Source: Calliopsis andreniformis (Eukaryota; Arthropoda; Insecta; Hymenoptera; Andrenidae). From it: DNA of 64,000 bases. The notes under the pieces are model-generated. The model had not been told where the DNA came from and ran no database searches. It saw nothing but the letters and a program-made list of their open reading frames with translations. Below are positions 23,061-37,930 of the stretch, in pieces. Position 1 is the first letter of the stretch, and each line of letters begins with the position of its first letter. The stretch covers positions 22,439,501-22,503,500 of the forward strand of contig NC_135067.1 of assembly GCF_051401765.1 (NCBI RefSeq). The letters run 5' to 3'. The translations under genes were made by a program, and so were the position numbers.

Positions 23061-26000
23061 CGTCTGACCCTTCCTATCTGCTCGAGCATGTTCCTCCAGA
23101 TTAACGCGAAGAATTGATCAGGTTTCACGCAAATATAATCCATTTAAGATTAAATAAGCAAAATTAAAGCACTGATTTTAGGGCAGAAGCTTGATGTTTG
23201 AGCTGCTGTAATTTTTCAGAAAAATCGCATAGCGGTGAGCTAGGGCTCTTTTTAAAGAGCAAAGCGTGTTCCTAGCATTACAATAATTCAAGGTACGTCG
23301 TGATGAGATTACACCAAATCATCTTCGAGAAAAATCAACAGAGGAATAAAAAAGTAGAGGCTTTGTCCTTCAAAACGAGCCCAGGCTCACTGCTGGACGA
23401 TTTTTTCCCACAAAGTTACAGCAGTTCAAAGATGGACAATTTTTTGACCCACAATTAATGATCCTACAATCTTTCTGAGAAGTGTGCATTACTTTCCATG
23501 ATAAGCTTATTCCATTTTCTAAATCCACCGTTTCTAACTTTCTTCCCACGTCGTCTGCGATCCACCCACCTAAGGCGGTGAGATTCGCGGGCTCCTGAAG
23601 CAAGGCGTCGGTGAAAGTGCATCAAAGTTCGCAACAATGCATCGGGCACAGTAATCGAGCCGTTAGACGCAGCTGAGGAGGTAACAGCACCGTCTATACC
23701 CCGTCGGGCGGTATTAATCGCGCGAGGATGCGAGGCGTCGTGACGTAACTGGGCCACAATGAGCGATACCATTCGTCGGGACAATGAGCGGAAGAGGCGC
23801 GATGCGGCTGGCAGAAGCGCGGTGCAACGAGGGTCGAACAATCGCGTTTAAGGGAAAAGAAGATAGCCTGGGCGAAAAGAGCGGACCGGCGAAAGCGAAG
23901 GAAGCAGAAACGAGGAACGACTGTGTATATCATCCCGCGCGTTTCCCGCGCGTTTCTCTCGCGTTATGTATCTGCGTATGCTGCACGCCCACATTCCATC
24001 CTGTCTGCGTGGATGGATCCGCTCCCCGTGGCCCCTCGTCGCGACTAATGTTTGCCGAGTACTCGGCGCGTGCTTTTTCGTGGCCACGTGTGCAAAGGCT
24101 CGCCCTTAGGGAGGATAAAAGAGCCGCAGGAACAATGGGAGAAAGAACTTAAACGCATCGCGCTGGGTAAACGCGGATGCTCGCTCTTTGACCCGTGTCG
24201 CTGCAGACACAGATTCTGAACAGGTTCATGCTTTATTCGTGACTGGCTTCTTGCCATAAAATGCTGGAATAGGAGGAACGAGAAGCCTCGATATAATTGT
24301 GGGGATCGATGAGGTAATTAGAATGAGACGATGAAGTACTTGAGAATATGGTGAGTTTGTTTAGAGGAGGAAGTATTGGTGGTTTCGTAATTACCATGAT
24401 TAGTAGGGTATCTGTGCATCTTCTACTTATACTTGCGAAACTTGCAGCAACCGGAACAGAAACTCTTGTGAGTTTTTCCACGGGCTCGTGAAAAGCTCGT
24501 GGCAATTTAATGAACGTACCGCTTTGAATTATTGGTTAGAAGTCACGGCGGTTCACAGAAGCGTTCGCGCACTATCGACTCACGTGTAACTGGAAAGGAC
24601 GACGACCTCGAAACATCGACTTCAGGAACGATCGATAGTTGTCTCGGTGTCTACTGCCTTTCGAGCACCTGTGTCCACGTATTTCCGGTATGGGAGCTGA
24701 AATCACTGTAGGCTCTGCCCCTCAAGCTTTTCTTATCAATACCCGCACGTTTCACTGCTCCCTCGAAACCAGCGAATCTCTGTCTATCATCTTCTTCCTC
24801 TTCTGGCCGTCGTTTTAACTTTGAATCATCAAGTACGACGTCTTTATAACCTGAGCCATCTACTTAATTAGTATCGCCGCTTCACCTTTCTGGCGTCGAA
24901 ACGCGCTAATTAAAACTGCTCTGGAAATTGAGCCCGGTTGATTTTGCTCGAATGAGCGTATTGGAGCTTTCAAAGGCGGTTCAGTGCGAAGAAGTGGGTT
25001 AAAATGAGCCATCGAAGGAACTTGGTGAAATACGTGACCCGGCGAACAGCCACGAATCAGTTGAAGGCAATCTGGAACAAGAATGGCTCGAGTACAGAGG
25101 AAGTTGTCTTATTGTTAACAGTCTAGCTCGTTGAACTCCAGCAGCGTGAAAAATTGTTACAAGCTTGAAGCGAAGTGCTCTCCTGCCTCGTTCATCTCGC
25201 GAAATATAAGAGAATAAGCTCTCCTTTGAGAATTTGGAACTTCGTTCCTAACCTGAGTCTATTACCGTGAAGCAGAAATTCGGAGAACATTGATTTTCGT
25301 ATTTTCTCTTCAATCGACTAAAGGAAATAGACTAAGGAGAACAGAGAATAAGGACTGATTGAGACAAGACAAATCTATTACCCTACTCAACCCTTAAAAA
25401 CCAAAAAATGGCATTCAGAAGCCACGATATCGCGCAAATAGCGACAAGGACATTGTGAACAGAGTCACCTGGAATGTCGTCCTTCAGGATACTCTAGGAG
25501 GCGACGTTGGTTCGCAGTTGTAGCGCAGGAACATCCTTTAGACTTGAAGATAGTTACCGCAAGTCGTAGATTAATGACTTCCTGATGGTATTTACACTAG
25601 TGTGTGGTTTGGCGCGCGCACGTGCGGTCGAGCTGACGTGCGAGAATCAGGAACGATCGGAATTTCGAGTGAGAGTGCATCGCGCGCTATAGAGAAAGGT
25701 ATTTGATATAGAAGTGACTTTTAGCAATTTTATGCGCGAGTCAGCTCCGATCGTTGCCCTTCTGGATTCTTTATCGGAGAACGTCACAGGGACGTCGAGC
25801 GATATCCTTGACGTTAGTGAGGGGAATGACAGCTATTAAACGCAGAAACATCGAGGATCTTCGCTATCGAAGCTCATTGTCGTTGAAGTCATTGTTTCCT
25901 GCATTCCTCCGTTCGTATTCATCGCGACGGTGGTGCTATAGTCGTCCGATTGACAATATGCCATCGCTTATCGCTGCTCCAGGAGCGAGGGTGACGAATC

Positions 26001-29000
26001 AATGAAATCTCGACGAGCTGTGGTGTGCACTAGGGACAGTAGCTTTGAGCAACGATTGATTCTCCAGATTACTATTTGCCTTTGGGGGATAGGTGAAACA
26101 TCCCTCCAGAGAATAAGCTTTGCTGCTTGTTAGACATTTATGGTACCCTGTCAAGATGCAAACATAGATTATGGGGATAGCAATTTCGGTAGCATCGTGT
26201 AAGATGCATTCGATAGGATGAGTTCGAAACCTGTGGGATTTCCATTAATGATATACCAGGAGGATACACCGATACTGTAACAGTGTAATCTACAGACTCG
26301 TCGAATATTAACAGTGGGTAGAGTACATTATGCCACAAATATCTCAGCGTTGTTTTATCTTCCACGGATAAGCTTTTCCAATCTCAGCGTGTACGTTTTC
26401 CGAAACCGGTTAAATCTGTTGTCCAGCGAGGGGGAGTAAGATGAACGAGCACTCTTGTCAAGGTAATCGCTGCCAGCTGAAGCTGTATCGGGTGCAAGAT
26501 AAACAGGCCACGTAAACGCGGATACGAGCTCGGGTTACGAGAATGCGAGATCGCTTTGGTGCAAAGGTTGCCGTTTTGCACGGGGAACCGTAACGATCTG
26601 CGCAGGGTGGATACGTCGAGAGAAGGACGATAGGCGAAAGCCGTATTATCCAATCGTCGGTAGTGGTCGTGGATGGCGTTTACGGTGACCCTAAGTCGTG
26701 ACCGATCCTTTGGTGGGAATCCGCCCTGAGATCGACTCTCATACGCCTCTCGAGGAGTTTCCACATCTTTCTCTCTCGGTCCATGCTCCCTTCACCTCGC
26801 TCCTCCTCGCTTGGCTCTTCTCGCCTCGATCCGTGTCGGCTCTCCCTTTCTCTCCACTCGATATTCCATCTCGAACCCGCTCCTCCCGTTGTCTCCGTTT
26901 CTCGCAATCGTTGCAGCTCGCTAATGGCTCATCGGTGCGCGAACAGACGATCCTTCTCGCGATCGAGGCCGCGCTGCAGTCGCGTGCAGCACGGAATCGG
27001 CTGCATTCGAAACGCTCCACGCTCGCGACGCTCGCCCGAGGATGCCAATTTGGGAGATAAACTGTGAAAGCGTACGATTTATTGGATGGGCGTGGTGTTT
27101 TCCATTATCGAGGGACATCTGCGCCGTCAACGAGGATAAAACTGTTGCGCCGTGTCCCGTTAACCCTTTAACTGGCGAACTCGAGTTAACTCGAGATTGG
27201 AAAATTTATATGGGTCAGCTGGGACAGACTTGTCAAGTCAGATGAATTCATTTATTATGAAAACTGATTAAGAAAGAGGAAATGGCGTGTAAAGAGCACA
27301 ATGGTCGTATGGGAAGTCTCTCGATAATTAGCATTGGGGTATTGAGGAAGGTGAAGTCGTTGGCCGAGGTGCCAGCTGAAAACCAGCAATTGGGGGAAAA
27401 TTCGGTACGAAAATCGGTTAGTGCACCTGCTCTCTGCTCCATAAAAGCACGAGAACGGGTTACCGAGAAACGGCGAACCGGTCCTGCTGACCGAACCTCG
27501 ACGAGCCCTCTCCGCCCGCTGGAACCGTTACGTAGCTATGACCATCCAGAAAACCGGTAGGAGGGTAATCGACGATTGGTGTATGTATATCGGCCTCGTA
27601 TGCCTGCCACGCCAGTAAAATCGTGCCGATGCCACCCACGAGACATTTGAATAAATAATCGACAGATACGAAGGACGGGGTACTCTGGCACCGTCAGCGT
27701 CACAGCATAGTGGTCTAGATATTAACGTAGCCATAATTTACAAAAAACGTATTCTTACACTCGTACATATAGAAAAGAGATACAAGTTTCTAATAAAATC
27801 ATTACTGCAAAGTAAGTAGTACTAGAATGTAAATCATTGTTGAAATTACTCTGACCCGAATATGGGTCATAAACGTATTAATGCTAGTATTCAGAAATGA
27901 TTTCACAATGAAACTTCGATAGTTGCGACTTTGACATTGGCAGGTGAACCTCGTTTATTGCATTTCATTAAGGTGTGTCTATTTACCAAGTTCCACGTGT
28001 CCATGATAATCCTCTCTTAAGCAGGAAGCTTAAAGGTCAAACGCGACAAAAACTTGTGATTGCGAGGACAAGGTAATTGCTAATGGATGCAACCAATTGG
28101 CGAGTCTACTACGGCAAATATTTAGAGAAGTCAAGGAAAAACTGTGGCAGGAATTTTTCTGATTCAACTCACCCGACGACGTTTGAAATTGCTGAAATGA
28201 AACAGCTATCGACGTGACTTCCGGTGGCGTCGACAGGTTCAATTCCGAATTAATTGCCACAAACGCCTAAGCCCCTCGCTCGCCTAATTGGCACGTTAAT
28301 TGCTCTCGTTGACGTATCGAGTTTGCCCCGCCCATCGCGTCAGTTAATGCCACAGGTAACACGATCGGAATTATCAGGACGAAAGCCCTTTACTAGGACA
28401 CTGGGAACAGCTGTGAGCTTTCATCGCGACCGACACGGTTCATATTTTCAACGTATTAGTGTCGCACTGCCTACACACGCCCAGCAAAATGCCAACCGTC
28501 GCTCGGAAGCGCGCAACGGGAATTCTTGCCACCGATTTCCTCTTAAACGATTGTATTCGCCTCGGGCAATTGCAGAAAAATTGTGGGTCATAATTCATTG
28601 CTCACATTTCTCTCGAATTTTCTCAAGGGATTGAGGAAGTCTTTCTCCTACCTTTTTTCCACTCAAGAATTTCGCAGACAGTAACTTGAAATGTTATCCA
28701 ATAATTTCGCAGGAAGCGGCAAAGCCGCACAGGAAATCTAGAAAGAGTTATCAAAAACAGCTCTCGATACCTCGTCTCTTTCCGGCGACGTAGCCACAAA
28801 GCTTGTTGAAAACGTCGCTGATCACGTTGTGGAATATTTAAACCGATGGTTGGCGCCGCGGAAAGGTCCGTGAACAAGGATATAGAAGATCGCAGTTTCC
28901 ATCAGCTTTTTCCAGCCTGACCCAGGGCTATTTTAAGAAGGCATTCGTCGAAAGGGCGGTCGCGCGAGCCTCGAACGAATTCGTCTGGACTTCGAGGAAG

Positions 29001-30846
29001 CTGGCATAGGACGGGGAACGAACTGCCGCGCGTTTCTCTGTTTCGAAATTCCAAAGGGAATTGGCGCAACGTGCCAACGTCTCGTCGCGAAAACGTGCCA
29101 TTAGGACCAGCGACGTGAATAGAAAATTCCTGTGTCGTGCAAAGGGTAGACTGTTTCGAACGGCTGCGAGCCAAAGTGAGACTTCTTGTTCCGCGATTAA
29201 CGGAGTTATCCCATTAGGAGACCTGGCGGTAAACGGAATGTTAGGGTATTTCTTGTTGCAACTGTTATAACTACTACTATTTCTTCATCTTTAGTGTGAC
29301 TTTGTTCGTAGAAATTTGTTAGGAAAGTGTCACACATTTCCACAGTATAAGTTACAATAACAAAAGAATCCCCCTTAGAACTTTGTAAACTTAATCACAT
29401 CCAAAACATGGTCATCTAGGTGACGATATCTCCAGGTGGTGGCATTTCACCGATAAAATGCCTTCAGCAAACATTCTCGATCTCATGGGAGCAATTTTCC
29501 TTCGTTTCGCTCCCTTTCCTCACTTTTCCTCTATCTTTAACGGGAGGAAATTAAAAAGACGTCGAGGTGCGCTAAGGGCATATGAGAGGGCGAATTGTTG
29601 TCTGTGGAACCGCAAAACGGGAAAGCTGTTCTTCTTCCTTGTTTTCCTTGGTTAATTTGCGGAGTAAGGGGCGGAATGTGGCATGGTTACGTGGCAGAAA
29701 GCCAGGGAGAGCATGTTGCTTCCATTGTTCCTGCGTTACGTGGCCTTCTCGCGATTGCCGCTCGATCCAGCGATATGATTGAAGCCGCCTGATCGCTTGG
29801 AGCACCGCGACCGAAGTGTTGAGTCGCCTCGAATATTATCCGATGTCAGAAGCGATGGAAATTTCTTAAGAACCTGCTCGAGCCCCAAGGAACGTGGAAC
29901 CAGAAGATTCCAAGGGCAATTAAGATGCTGTCTGTGACCAATTTTCTACACATCATGCTTAGGATGACGAGTTTCTCGGACTGTATTCACTTTTTTAATT
30001 AGAAATTCATTTATAGTTAATGCAGCTGCTATCAAGGGGCTCACGTTTCGCAGCTCTCTCGAGAAACTTGCAAGTCGATGAGGAACGATGCGTTGAACTT
30101 GGAACGCGAAACGAGGCAGCAGCCCGTGGAAAAAGTTTCGAGGTCGGCGAGCATTTCGTTCGAAACATATCGCTTGCTCAACCCACATTTTATGCGATTA
30201 ACTTTGCTCCCCGAGAATTCCAGCGGTATCCTCGTCTCGGCTTGGAAAACTTTCTGGGAAATTGACTTCGCGATCGACTTCAAACTTTCCTTTTACAGCG
30301 AAATAAAACCGACGAGTCTAGGTAGATTTAAAGCAGGGAAAACGAGGAAAACGCGTTCAGTTGTAAAATTGATCAAGAAATGGTTGCGACTAGACGTCCA
30401 TTCGAAGATGAGTTATTGCTCGGTCCTACTTTCATTCGGCGGAATTGAGATTAGAGGTACATGAAAAAGATGAGAAAACGGTTTAAAAAGAGGATCTCGA
30501 TCAGGCTTGTGTTAAACTTGAAAAAGTAAATTCATGGAGTGGAACATGAAACCTCACAGCTAGAAAAATGTCAGAAAATTGTCAAACGTGTCGTTTCATC
30601 TTATTATCGCCGTTTTCCGGCATTTCTTGTCAGAGATTCGGCGATGGTGGATCGACTGAATAAGCATGGAAAAGCCATTCGCGAGACAGACGTCTTGCGG
30701 ACGAACTGTCGACAGAATAATTTCATGTATTATTTATCGCGCATTCCTCGCGACTGGCTGGTCCGTCATTATACCGGGTGCTCCATAATTTATGTCTCTT
30801 AAGTTAGGTTTTTTAACGAACATACGAATAAAAGTCTCGTGGTTTC

Positions 30847-30895
30847 CGTACAACCGCAAATGACTCGGGTATAAATCTAGAAAAGCGGTTGTACG
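30847..30895. repeat. Perfect 11-bp inverted repeat with 27-nt spacer
   Basis: CGTACAACCGC at 30847-30857 is exactly complementary to GCGGTTGTACG at 30885-30895. A CCGGGTGCTCC word resembling a DNA-transposon end lies about 70 bp upstream. Confidence 0.8.
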
Positions 30896-33800
30896 CTTAA
30901 TCGCGATGTTTTGTGTGTCAGGAAATGAATTGGATCGTTGTGGAAGCATGGTAGGAGTGTCATACAAAGGGTACTCGTTATAATACTCGTTCCCTGTGCG
31001 TAGAATCGGTTTTTACATCACTATGAATCCCCCGCTTCATCTGTCTTCCATTAATGTCGAAAATAGTCGTCTTTCATTCTCGCTGATTTTCATTCCTTCT
31101 CACTGGTCTCTATATTCTCGCTTTCGTCGTAGGAAAAACGAAAAGCGTAATCATCGACGAATGATTTGTTCTCACAATATATTCACGTCGCGATGAAGTA
31201 TCTATGCTCATAAATAATAATTGAAAATCAATATAAAGGTTACTAGAGGTTACATCGTTACAACAGAAACTTTTTAAGGGAATTAGAAGTTTGATTTATG
31301 CAGGTTTAGTGTTTTAAGCTTCCGCGTGTAAGTCATGTTCACCGTGACTTTTATCGCGAAGTTTCAGTGGCATCGAAGCTCACCTCGCCAAGGGTCAAAC
31401 GACAAGTGAATGTTAGTGTGTATCTTGTGAACGATAATTGCACCTTTCGACTGTGTTCAGGTCACTAATCAGCGACTTGGAATTAATCAGCCAAGTCTAG
31501 ACTCGATCGACGAATGTTCGCTTCATTTAGGCCTTATTTGATCGAGTGATCGATAGGCTTCCAGGTCACCCGGTAGAGACGGTATGCACCAGCGAGCAAC
31601 AACTCGTTTCCATCGCGTGGGAATACGAACTTCCCAGTAGCCGTGTCTATTGGAGGCCGTTGCTTGTGCCGACAATCCGTCCCGATGCACTTTGACGGCG
31701 AGGACTGCGCCGGCAGACAGAAAAATCCGCTGACAGCCTGGATCCTTCGCAATAAAATATTTTAACGGTACTTTCTAGGGCATCAGCGTCTTCGCGAGAG
31801 CCGGCCCCTGGTACTCACGATCGATCTCGTCCGCCGTGAAAACGCTTTTCACAGCCACTCCTCTCTCTCTCTACCGATGAATATTCCTCTTGGGTTCGTC
31901 TCTCGAATCCTTGGGAACGTACAGGCCTCAGCAAGAGCGGTCGTGGCTTTCACGAATGAATCTCTGCGGCTAGATTTTTGAACAGTCCATTTCAAGTGTC
32001 TTTGTTTTTAGCTCTTTTGGTCTTATTGTTAGCAGTTCTACCTCTTTTGAGAAGACGAGCAATTTTTTTCTAATAGTTTTCGTTAAGAATTCTTGTTATA
32101 TTACTGTCAGGTCATTGTCATAAACGTAATAGCTGAAATAATCCAATTAATAACATCCGAGAAGCTCGTAGTTCGGGCCACGAGTTAGCAACGTGTATAA
32201 TCGATACTTATCGCAAGCTCAGATCGCCCCAGCCTAAGGTCAACGAACAAGCTCTGCTTGTTTGTAGCCGCGGCCAGCTAGAAACAATCGCAGCGATATT
32301 TGAATGGCACTGAAGCCGCCATCGTTACGGCTATTAACCAAGTTTTTATCCGACAGAAGTTTTCATCGAGCGTGGCTCGCGGCAAACGAGGAAAACGACT
32401 CGGCTATCCCTTTAACGAGTGTCATCGACCCGGTGGAAAGGTCAGGAACCACAAGAGCCGGCTTTTTCGCGCAACACGTTACTGCGACGAGTCGCTCAGG
32501 AAAAACGTGCGACTGCTCGCGGTTTTCCGGGATGCGCGTGACTTATCGCATCGTAGATCGATCGTCAGGCGTGTCTTTTCGACGATTCCCGAGGGACCGT
32601 GTTCAATCTTGGAAAACGATTATCGTCTATCGATTCAGTTACTCTCGGTAATGTGTTCTGCTCAGTCGAAAACCTTCCCACGTACATCTTTATCTTTCGC
32701 GACAAATTCGATCATTTTTTTTCGTTCCATGAATTTCCCATTTGCGCAGAATTCGAAAGGTATTCGACTGTTTCAATAGAATATGTGGTTCTCGAGTATT
32801 TCTGATAGGTGAAATATGGCTCCTGTTGCGACAGGGTTTAGCCACTAACGGTATGACTTGAACGGGAATTAACAAGTAATTCCAGACTTCTATCCACCAG
32901 TGTAGGTTTTTATCTGAGGCGGTAATACAAGAAAGAGCTATCTTCTGATAGATAGGCACCCGTAGTCCCCTAAGTAGCACTTTTCTCGTGTCGTTCGGAC
33001 CGTTACGCTACTTTCGCTAAGCATCTCGCGGCGTTTTTGCGAACAAACATCGCGTTCGACGATCGACGATGATTCGCGGACTCCTAGAAGTACTTTCCTC
33101 GCTCTGCTGCTGGGTGCAGCCCCGTTCTCGGTTTTCATTTCGTTCTTGTTTCCGCGGTGACTCGCGTTTTAGCGGGACGTTCGTGCTGGCGATGCAGGTC
33201 ATTAGGAAAAGCGAGAAAGGGAGCGCGGTCCGGTGGTCGACGAGTTTTCAGACCATTACGGATTTTCAAAGGAAAGGATAATTAGCGCGCTCATTAAATA
33301 ACGCGCAGGGCTTTTTCGTTAAGAGCCTTTTGCCAACACGGTTCTCTTTCTCTTCGCCTCTTCGTTCGTGACAATCACCTTATCGCAATGGGATTGACCC
33401 TACTCATCTCTTTGGGCTTCGTTCGGAAATCGACCAATGATTGCATCGTTTACCTAACGCTTGCCTATAGAGAGGGAGTCGAGGTGAGGATATTCTTGCA
33501 GATAGACAAGTTTCAAAGAAACACGCTTTAAAAGAATATCTTTGAAATACAGAAACATCTTGATGAACCGGTTTAACACGAGGTTCAAACCTGAAACGCA
33601 CTCCTAATGATTAATTTTATTTTTTATGAGCAGACTAGATACTATTAAATCATAGTCCAAGTCTCACTCAACGTTTCACTCTGCAATGCACTGTCCTATG
33701 TAGAGGTTGCTAAAGAATGCGTCAACTGTTGGTTAACGATTTGCAGCTCTCAAAGAGAGCTTTATGACGGAAGCTTACGATCTGACATGGATTCGAGAAT

Positions 33801-36800
33801 ATTCCCCTTCAAGACTACTCCACTCCACGAAGCATTTGAAGAAGAATTAGGTCGATTCAGGGCACTTGGGTCACGCCAAAGTAATAGTTCTTGTAGAAGC
33901 GGGATGTGTTTCAAGGGCGTGTTCTCGAGCCGATTTTCGTCGTGTTTCTTCGTTACGCCTCGCAAAATATTGCAAATTCGTTCGAGGAGCATCTCTGTGA
34001 TGAAACAATTTCATTCCTTAAGACGATCCAATTTTCTCGGTCATTTTATCATTAGTCCGAGAAAGGCTGCGCGGCTGTTTCATGTATCGGTGACATCGAG
34101 CGGGTAGGAGAATCTAATTTTCGTTGATTGGTACAAAGGACGTAGCAGGCCGCGATAACTCGAGACGCTCTCAATAGTAGGTTGTGCATGCGAGGGCGGA
34201 GGGTGACATGGTGTCACTGAGTCATTCAGCAACTTGAGTCAACGAAAACTCCATGAAGGCTACACTGAGTAGCCTTGTTAAGTAGTCTTGTTATCGCGCG
34301 TATTTAGATACGATCGCTCTGTACTCAATTTTTCTATCAAGATATATTTTTTTCTGAAATAAATACGTATCTGTTGTTATTATTACAACATAACTATGGA
34401 CACGACTACTTTACCGAAGATTCTATTTGCATCTTCTAAGTATGATCGCCACTCTGTTCAAAGTAGGTTCGCGCGGTTTTCAGACGCTAATTCAACCAGA
34501 GAAAGGCGTCATAGGCTGTTAAACGATGAACAATAAACGTGACTCACAGACCAGACCAGTCGTTTCCTTTATACTCGAGTAGATAATTCCAGTAGGCGAT
34601 CTCTCTCTCACTCAGCGGCTGTTAATTGGTTCGACCTCTAGTCCCACGTGTTTCTCGCGAGATTTTTCGTCAGAGGCGAAGCGAGAAATCGAGTAGCCGA
34701 TTGGCTACACTGCTACACTTTCAACGCCAGACGTAGAGAACCTATTCATATGGAACTGTCGAGACGTGATCTCCCAGAACGCGAAGGATTCACTGGATCC
34801 GTGGGTGGCTGGATAATTTACATAAGACGGTGGCCCTTGAAAGACGTCTGGTGCGTGGGCGGTCTGCCGAATCTCTCGAATTCAATCGAAAAGAGAGCGT
34901 CTCGATGAACTTTTTGCACTCCAGAAGCTCCAAGAGTATCCTGACTCCAACGTATTAGGGACAATCGGTCGATAAATTTCGAGCAGCCTATTCGGCTTCG
35001 CTTCGTTCCAACGATCCACGAGATTTCATAGACTCTTGGATTTCCAGCATCAGACCCAGTGGCCTGCGCTCAACTCCGCTCCAATATAATCTAGAAATAA
35101 TTCTTCGTGTTCGATCAGCAGAGGTCAACGCACGGTCGCGGCAATAGCGCCGAATACTTACCACTGGAAGACGATAGCCACTCTAATTTAATTTACTCTT
35201 ATCGTGGCTCGCCCTACGTTCCTCATTACTCTCGAGGGATCGAATTACCATCACAGACGGTCGATTCCCGAAATGACTCTTTTGGGGTGCGCGCACGCAA
35301 TGTGCAGGCTGCGTGCTTTTTCTGAGAGTGACTCATTTTCCTCTGTTCATGAATCTGGGATAATGGAGAAACAAGCTTGCGGGATGGACAAGTTAATCTT
35401 CCTACCCTTGGGAAGTCTATAAGAGGCCTATCAAAGCCCAATCAAAGGAATCCTAATTCAGTCGAAGGATACGAAGAAGTGAAGTACTGGACACTCGAGT
35501 GAAATACGTAGCAGAAACTATGAACACAGAATAATAAAGTTCGTCGATTCCCCAAGTGGAAGAAGCTTTCTCTTCTTCGCCAACGAAACCACATTCTTCC
35601 GAGTCACGAATCTCCGACGGGGTCGTAGTCTCGAATTCGGTTAGGATTCGTTGCACTTGGTGAACGTTGAACCGGCTCGATCCACGATCGAGCTGCGTTT
35701 TCAACGAACGCCAGCACGCGCATCGCAAAAGTGCATCCTGGACAATGGCAGCGCGGTTGTTGCGGGCGTCTCGGTAATCACTCGGTGCTGCCTACTGGCT
35801 GGAGGAATAGAGAAAGAATGGAGTTAGAGGCCAGAGCTAGACTTTTCTCGTTTTCACAGTCTGTACGCCGGTGAAAGAAACATGTCAGCCGTTGTAGCTA
35901 GACAAGAGGAGGACGAGCACACGCTGGAGGAGTCCGAATGCACGGTGGCGCATCGTCGTTCCCGGTATTACCTTTCCTTTTGTCTCCTTCCAGCGAATAA
36001 TCACGAATACTGTGAAAAACCAGGAAGCAATTGCTTCCCCTCTGCCGGCTTTTCTCATTTCCCGATGCGTCCCTCCCACCAGCGCTCTCTCTGGAACGGG
36101 ATTAACGGCCTACAGCCTCGAATTCTTCTCTCTTTCGGTAATTACTCGTCGCCGTATTGTCCCTGTCCTGTCTGCCGTGTCGCGACACCTTAACTTTATA
36201 TTAGAAACAGAATTACTGCCGCGGCTTTCAGATCGATTCTAGTCTTAAAATCAAAAACAGATATTTTTTTCTACTATCATTTTTTCTATTAATATCTTCG
36301 TAATTCATCGTTTCCCGAGATAACTCGAATCTGGTTGAAAACAGTTGCAGAAAGAATGTTACTTGTTTAAATCTACTGAGTTGCTGCAGAAGGGGTCAAC
36401 GCCCTTTTCGTTATCGCAGTCTCTGATAAGCCCGCCTATGGGTGTCCGGTCGCATTTACGACCATTCCTCCCGGGGAAATGCTCAGATAAAAATTTAGTG
36501 TTTCTTAATGACAGTTGCTCTCGAAAAGAAATGCATACTGGTTTTTCGTTTACATTAGGGATTAAAAGAAGGGAACGAAGTGAAGGACGACGCGACAAAT
36601 AGAAGGAAAAAAACCTCCAGAGTCTCTCTTTCGGATCAAAAGACCTTTTTGTGTTTAGAGAAGTCACAACTATTTTCTACCTCGCTTTCGTACCGCCGGA
36701 CGAAAATACTCCCGGTGGTACTCGTTTCAGAGCAGACGTTTCTTAAATAAGCAGCTACCCAATCCGGAAAGTCCCTTCGAGAGAAATAGAAGTGCACGGA

Positions 36801-37348
36801 ATGGGACACACGCTGCAGCTACTTCCGGGGGCTAGCCTTCTTGCATTTGTCTCGCTTCAGTTTTTTGGTTAGCTTCTCACAAAAAAAAGGGTAGCGTAAC
36901 GAAATATCTATCCTAACAAAAGTTCCATTTTTTCTATTCTAGATAAATTCTATTCACTACATCTATGAAAGACATTACGTAGCTTCAAAGGAGTAGAAAA
37001 ATATGAATAAGTGTTATCTGAATACATCTAAGACTATATTTTTTCAAAAGACAGTCCTCGAAAGCACAGAAATTTTTACGATTCGAGAAATCATGCTTCC
37101 GCGAAGATCGTGATGCTTTACACGCCCATTTTCGTGTCAACAAACATTTCGGGGAAGCAAACTTCTGAGGAGACTCGAGCAAACAGAGGGGAAACGTACG
37201 GAAAAGCGCAAGCAGAGGCGAGCAAACGAGGCGGCAGTTGGCGGCCTAATGAATGGATCGCGACGAGTGATCTATACCTTGTCTAGGATCCTCGTAGATC
37301 TCTGGTGACCCGCCACGCCCGGACGCGACAGAATTTCTGCCGTCTATT

Positions 37349-37440
37349 TATAAAGAGTGAACGAACGGCGTGGAAGCAGTCGGCACGAAACGCAACGCAT
37401 CGGGTCAGGGCGGTCGCGATATGTGCGCCGCTGATCCGGT
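37349..37440 (+). promoter_or_regulatory. Candidate TATA promoter with initiator
   Basis: TATAAA at 37349-37354 lies 29 bp upstream of an initiator-like CAGT whose A is 37378, the usual TATA-to-start spacing. The sequence after it is CG-rich and contains ATG at 37421 in a 41-codon frame. The mini-exon at 37931 is the first well-formed splice acceptor downstream, so the two may belong to one alternative transcript. Confidence 0.3.
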
Positions 37441-37930
37441 TAATTCTGTGACGCTTGGTGAAAAAATGACGAGAGGCAAAAACGAAAAACGGGCCTCACC
37501 AGACGTAATTCGCATTCGTGCCTCTCATATTCGTGGCTGGCTATAAATATCCACCGCGTCGTTCCTCTGCGAACGGACAAAACCGGTCGAGGACTGTTCG
37601 TGGTGAAACGCAATATTTTAACTGTGCTAACTCGTTTTTTATACCCGAGAATTGCTTTGTTTTTGGGGTACCCTAGCATAGGTGGAAACAGTGAGTCAGG
37701 GGAAGACTCCGAGAGAAATGCCACTTGTCGAGATACTTTGAAGAAACGGAATGGATACGATAGATGAGTAAAGTATCTGAGGTATTAAAGCGGCTGATAT
37801 CGACTCGATAGTTTAAATGCACACACTTGCAAACTGGATCGTATAGTCAAGTTGTAGAATGTAGATGATTATGCAAGTTGGTTCTTTTCATAGTCCATGT
37901 CTTTACTAATGTGTTTTGTTTTGGTTTCAG

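Larger units (their letters stand above)
18094..37340 (+). other. Long intron or intergenic stretch without supported exons
   Basis: About 19 kb. I find no exon with paired splice sites and a plausible protein. It contains a 52-nt pyrimidine tract (21.0 kb), a hairpin cluster (22.95 kb), pyrimidine-rich sequence near 26.8 kb that yields low-complexity Arg/Glu frames on the minus strand, an 11-bp inverted repeat (30.85 kb) and degenerate transposon ends. The length fits a large first intron of a regulatory gene. Confidence 0.5.
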
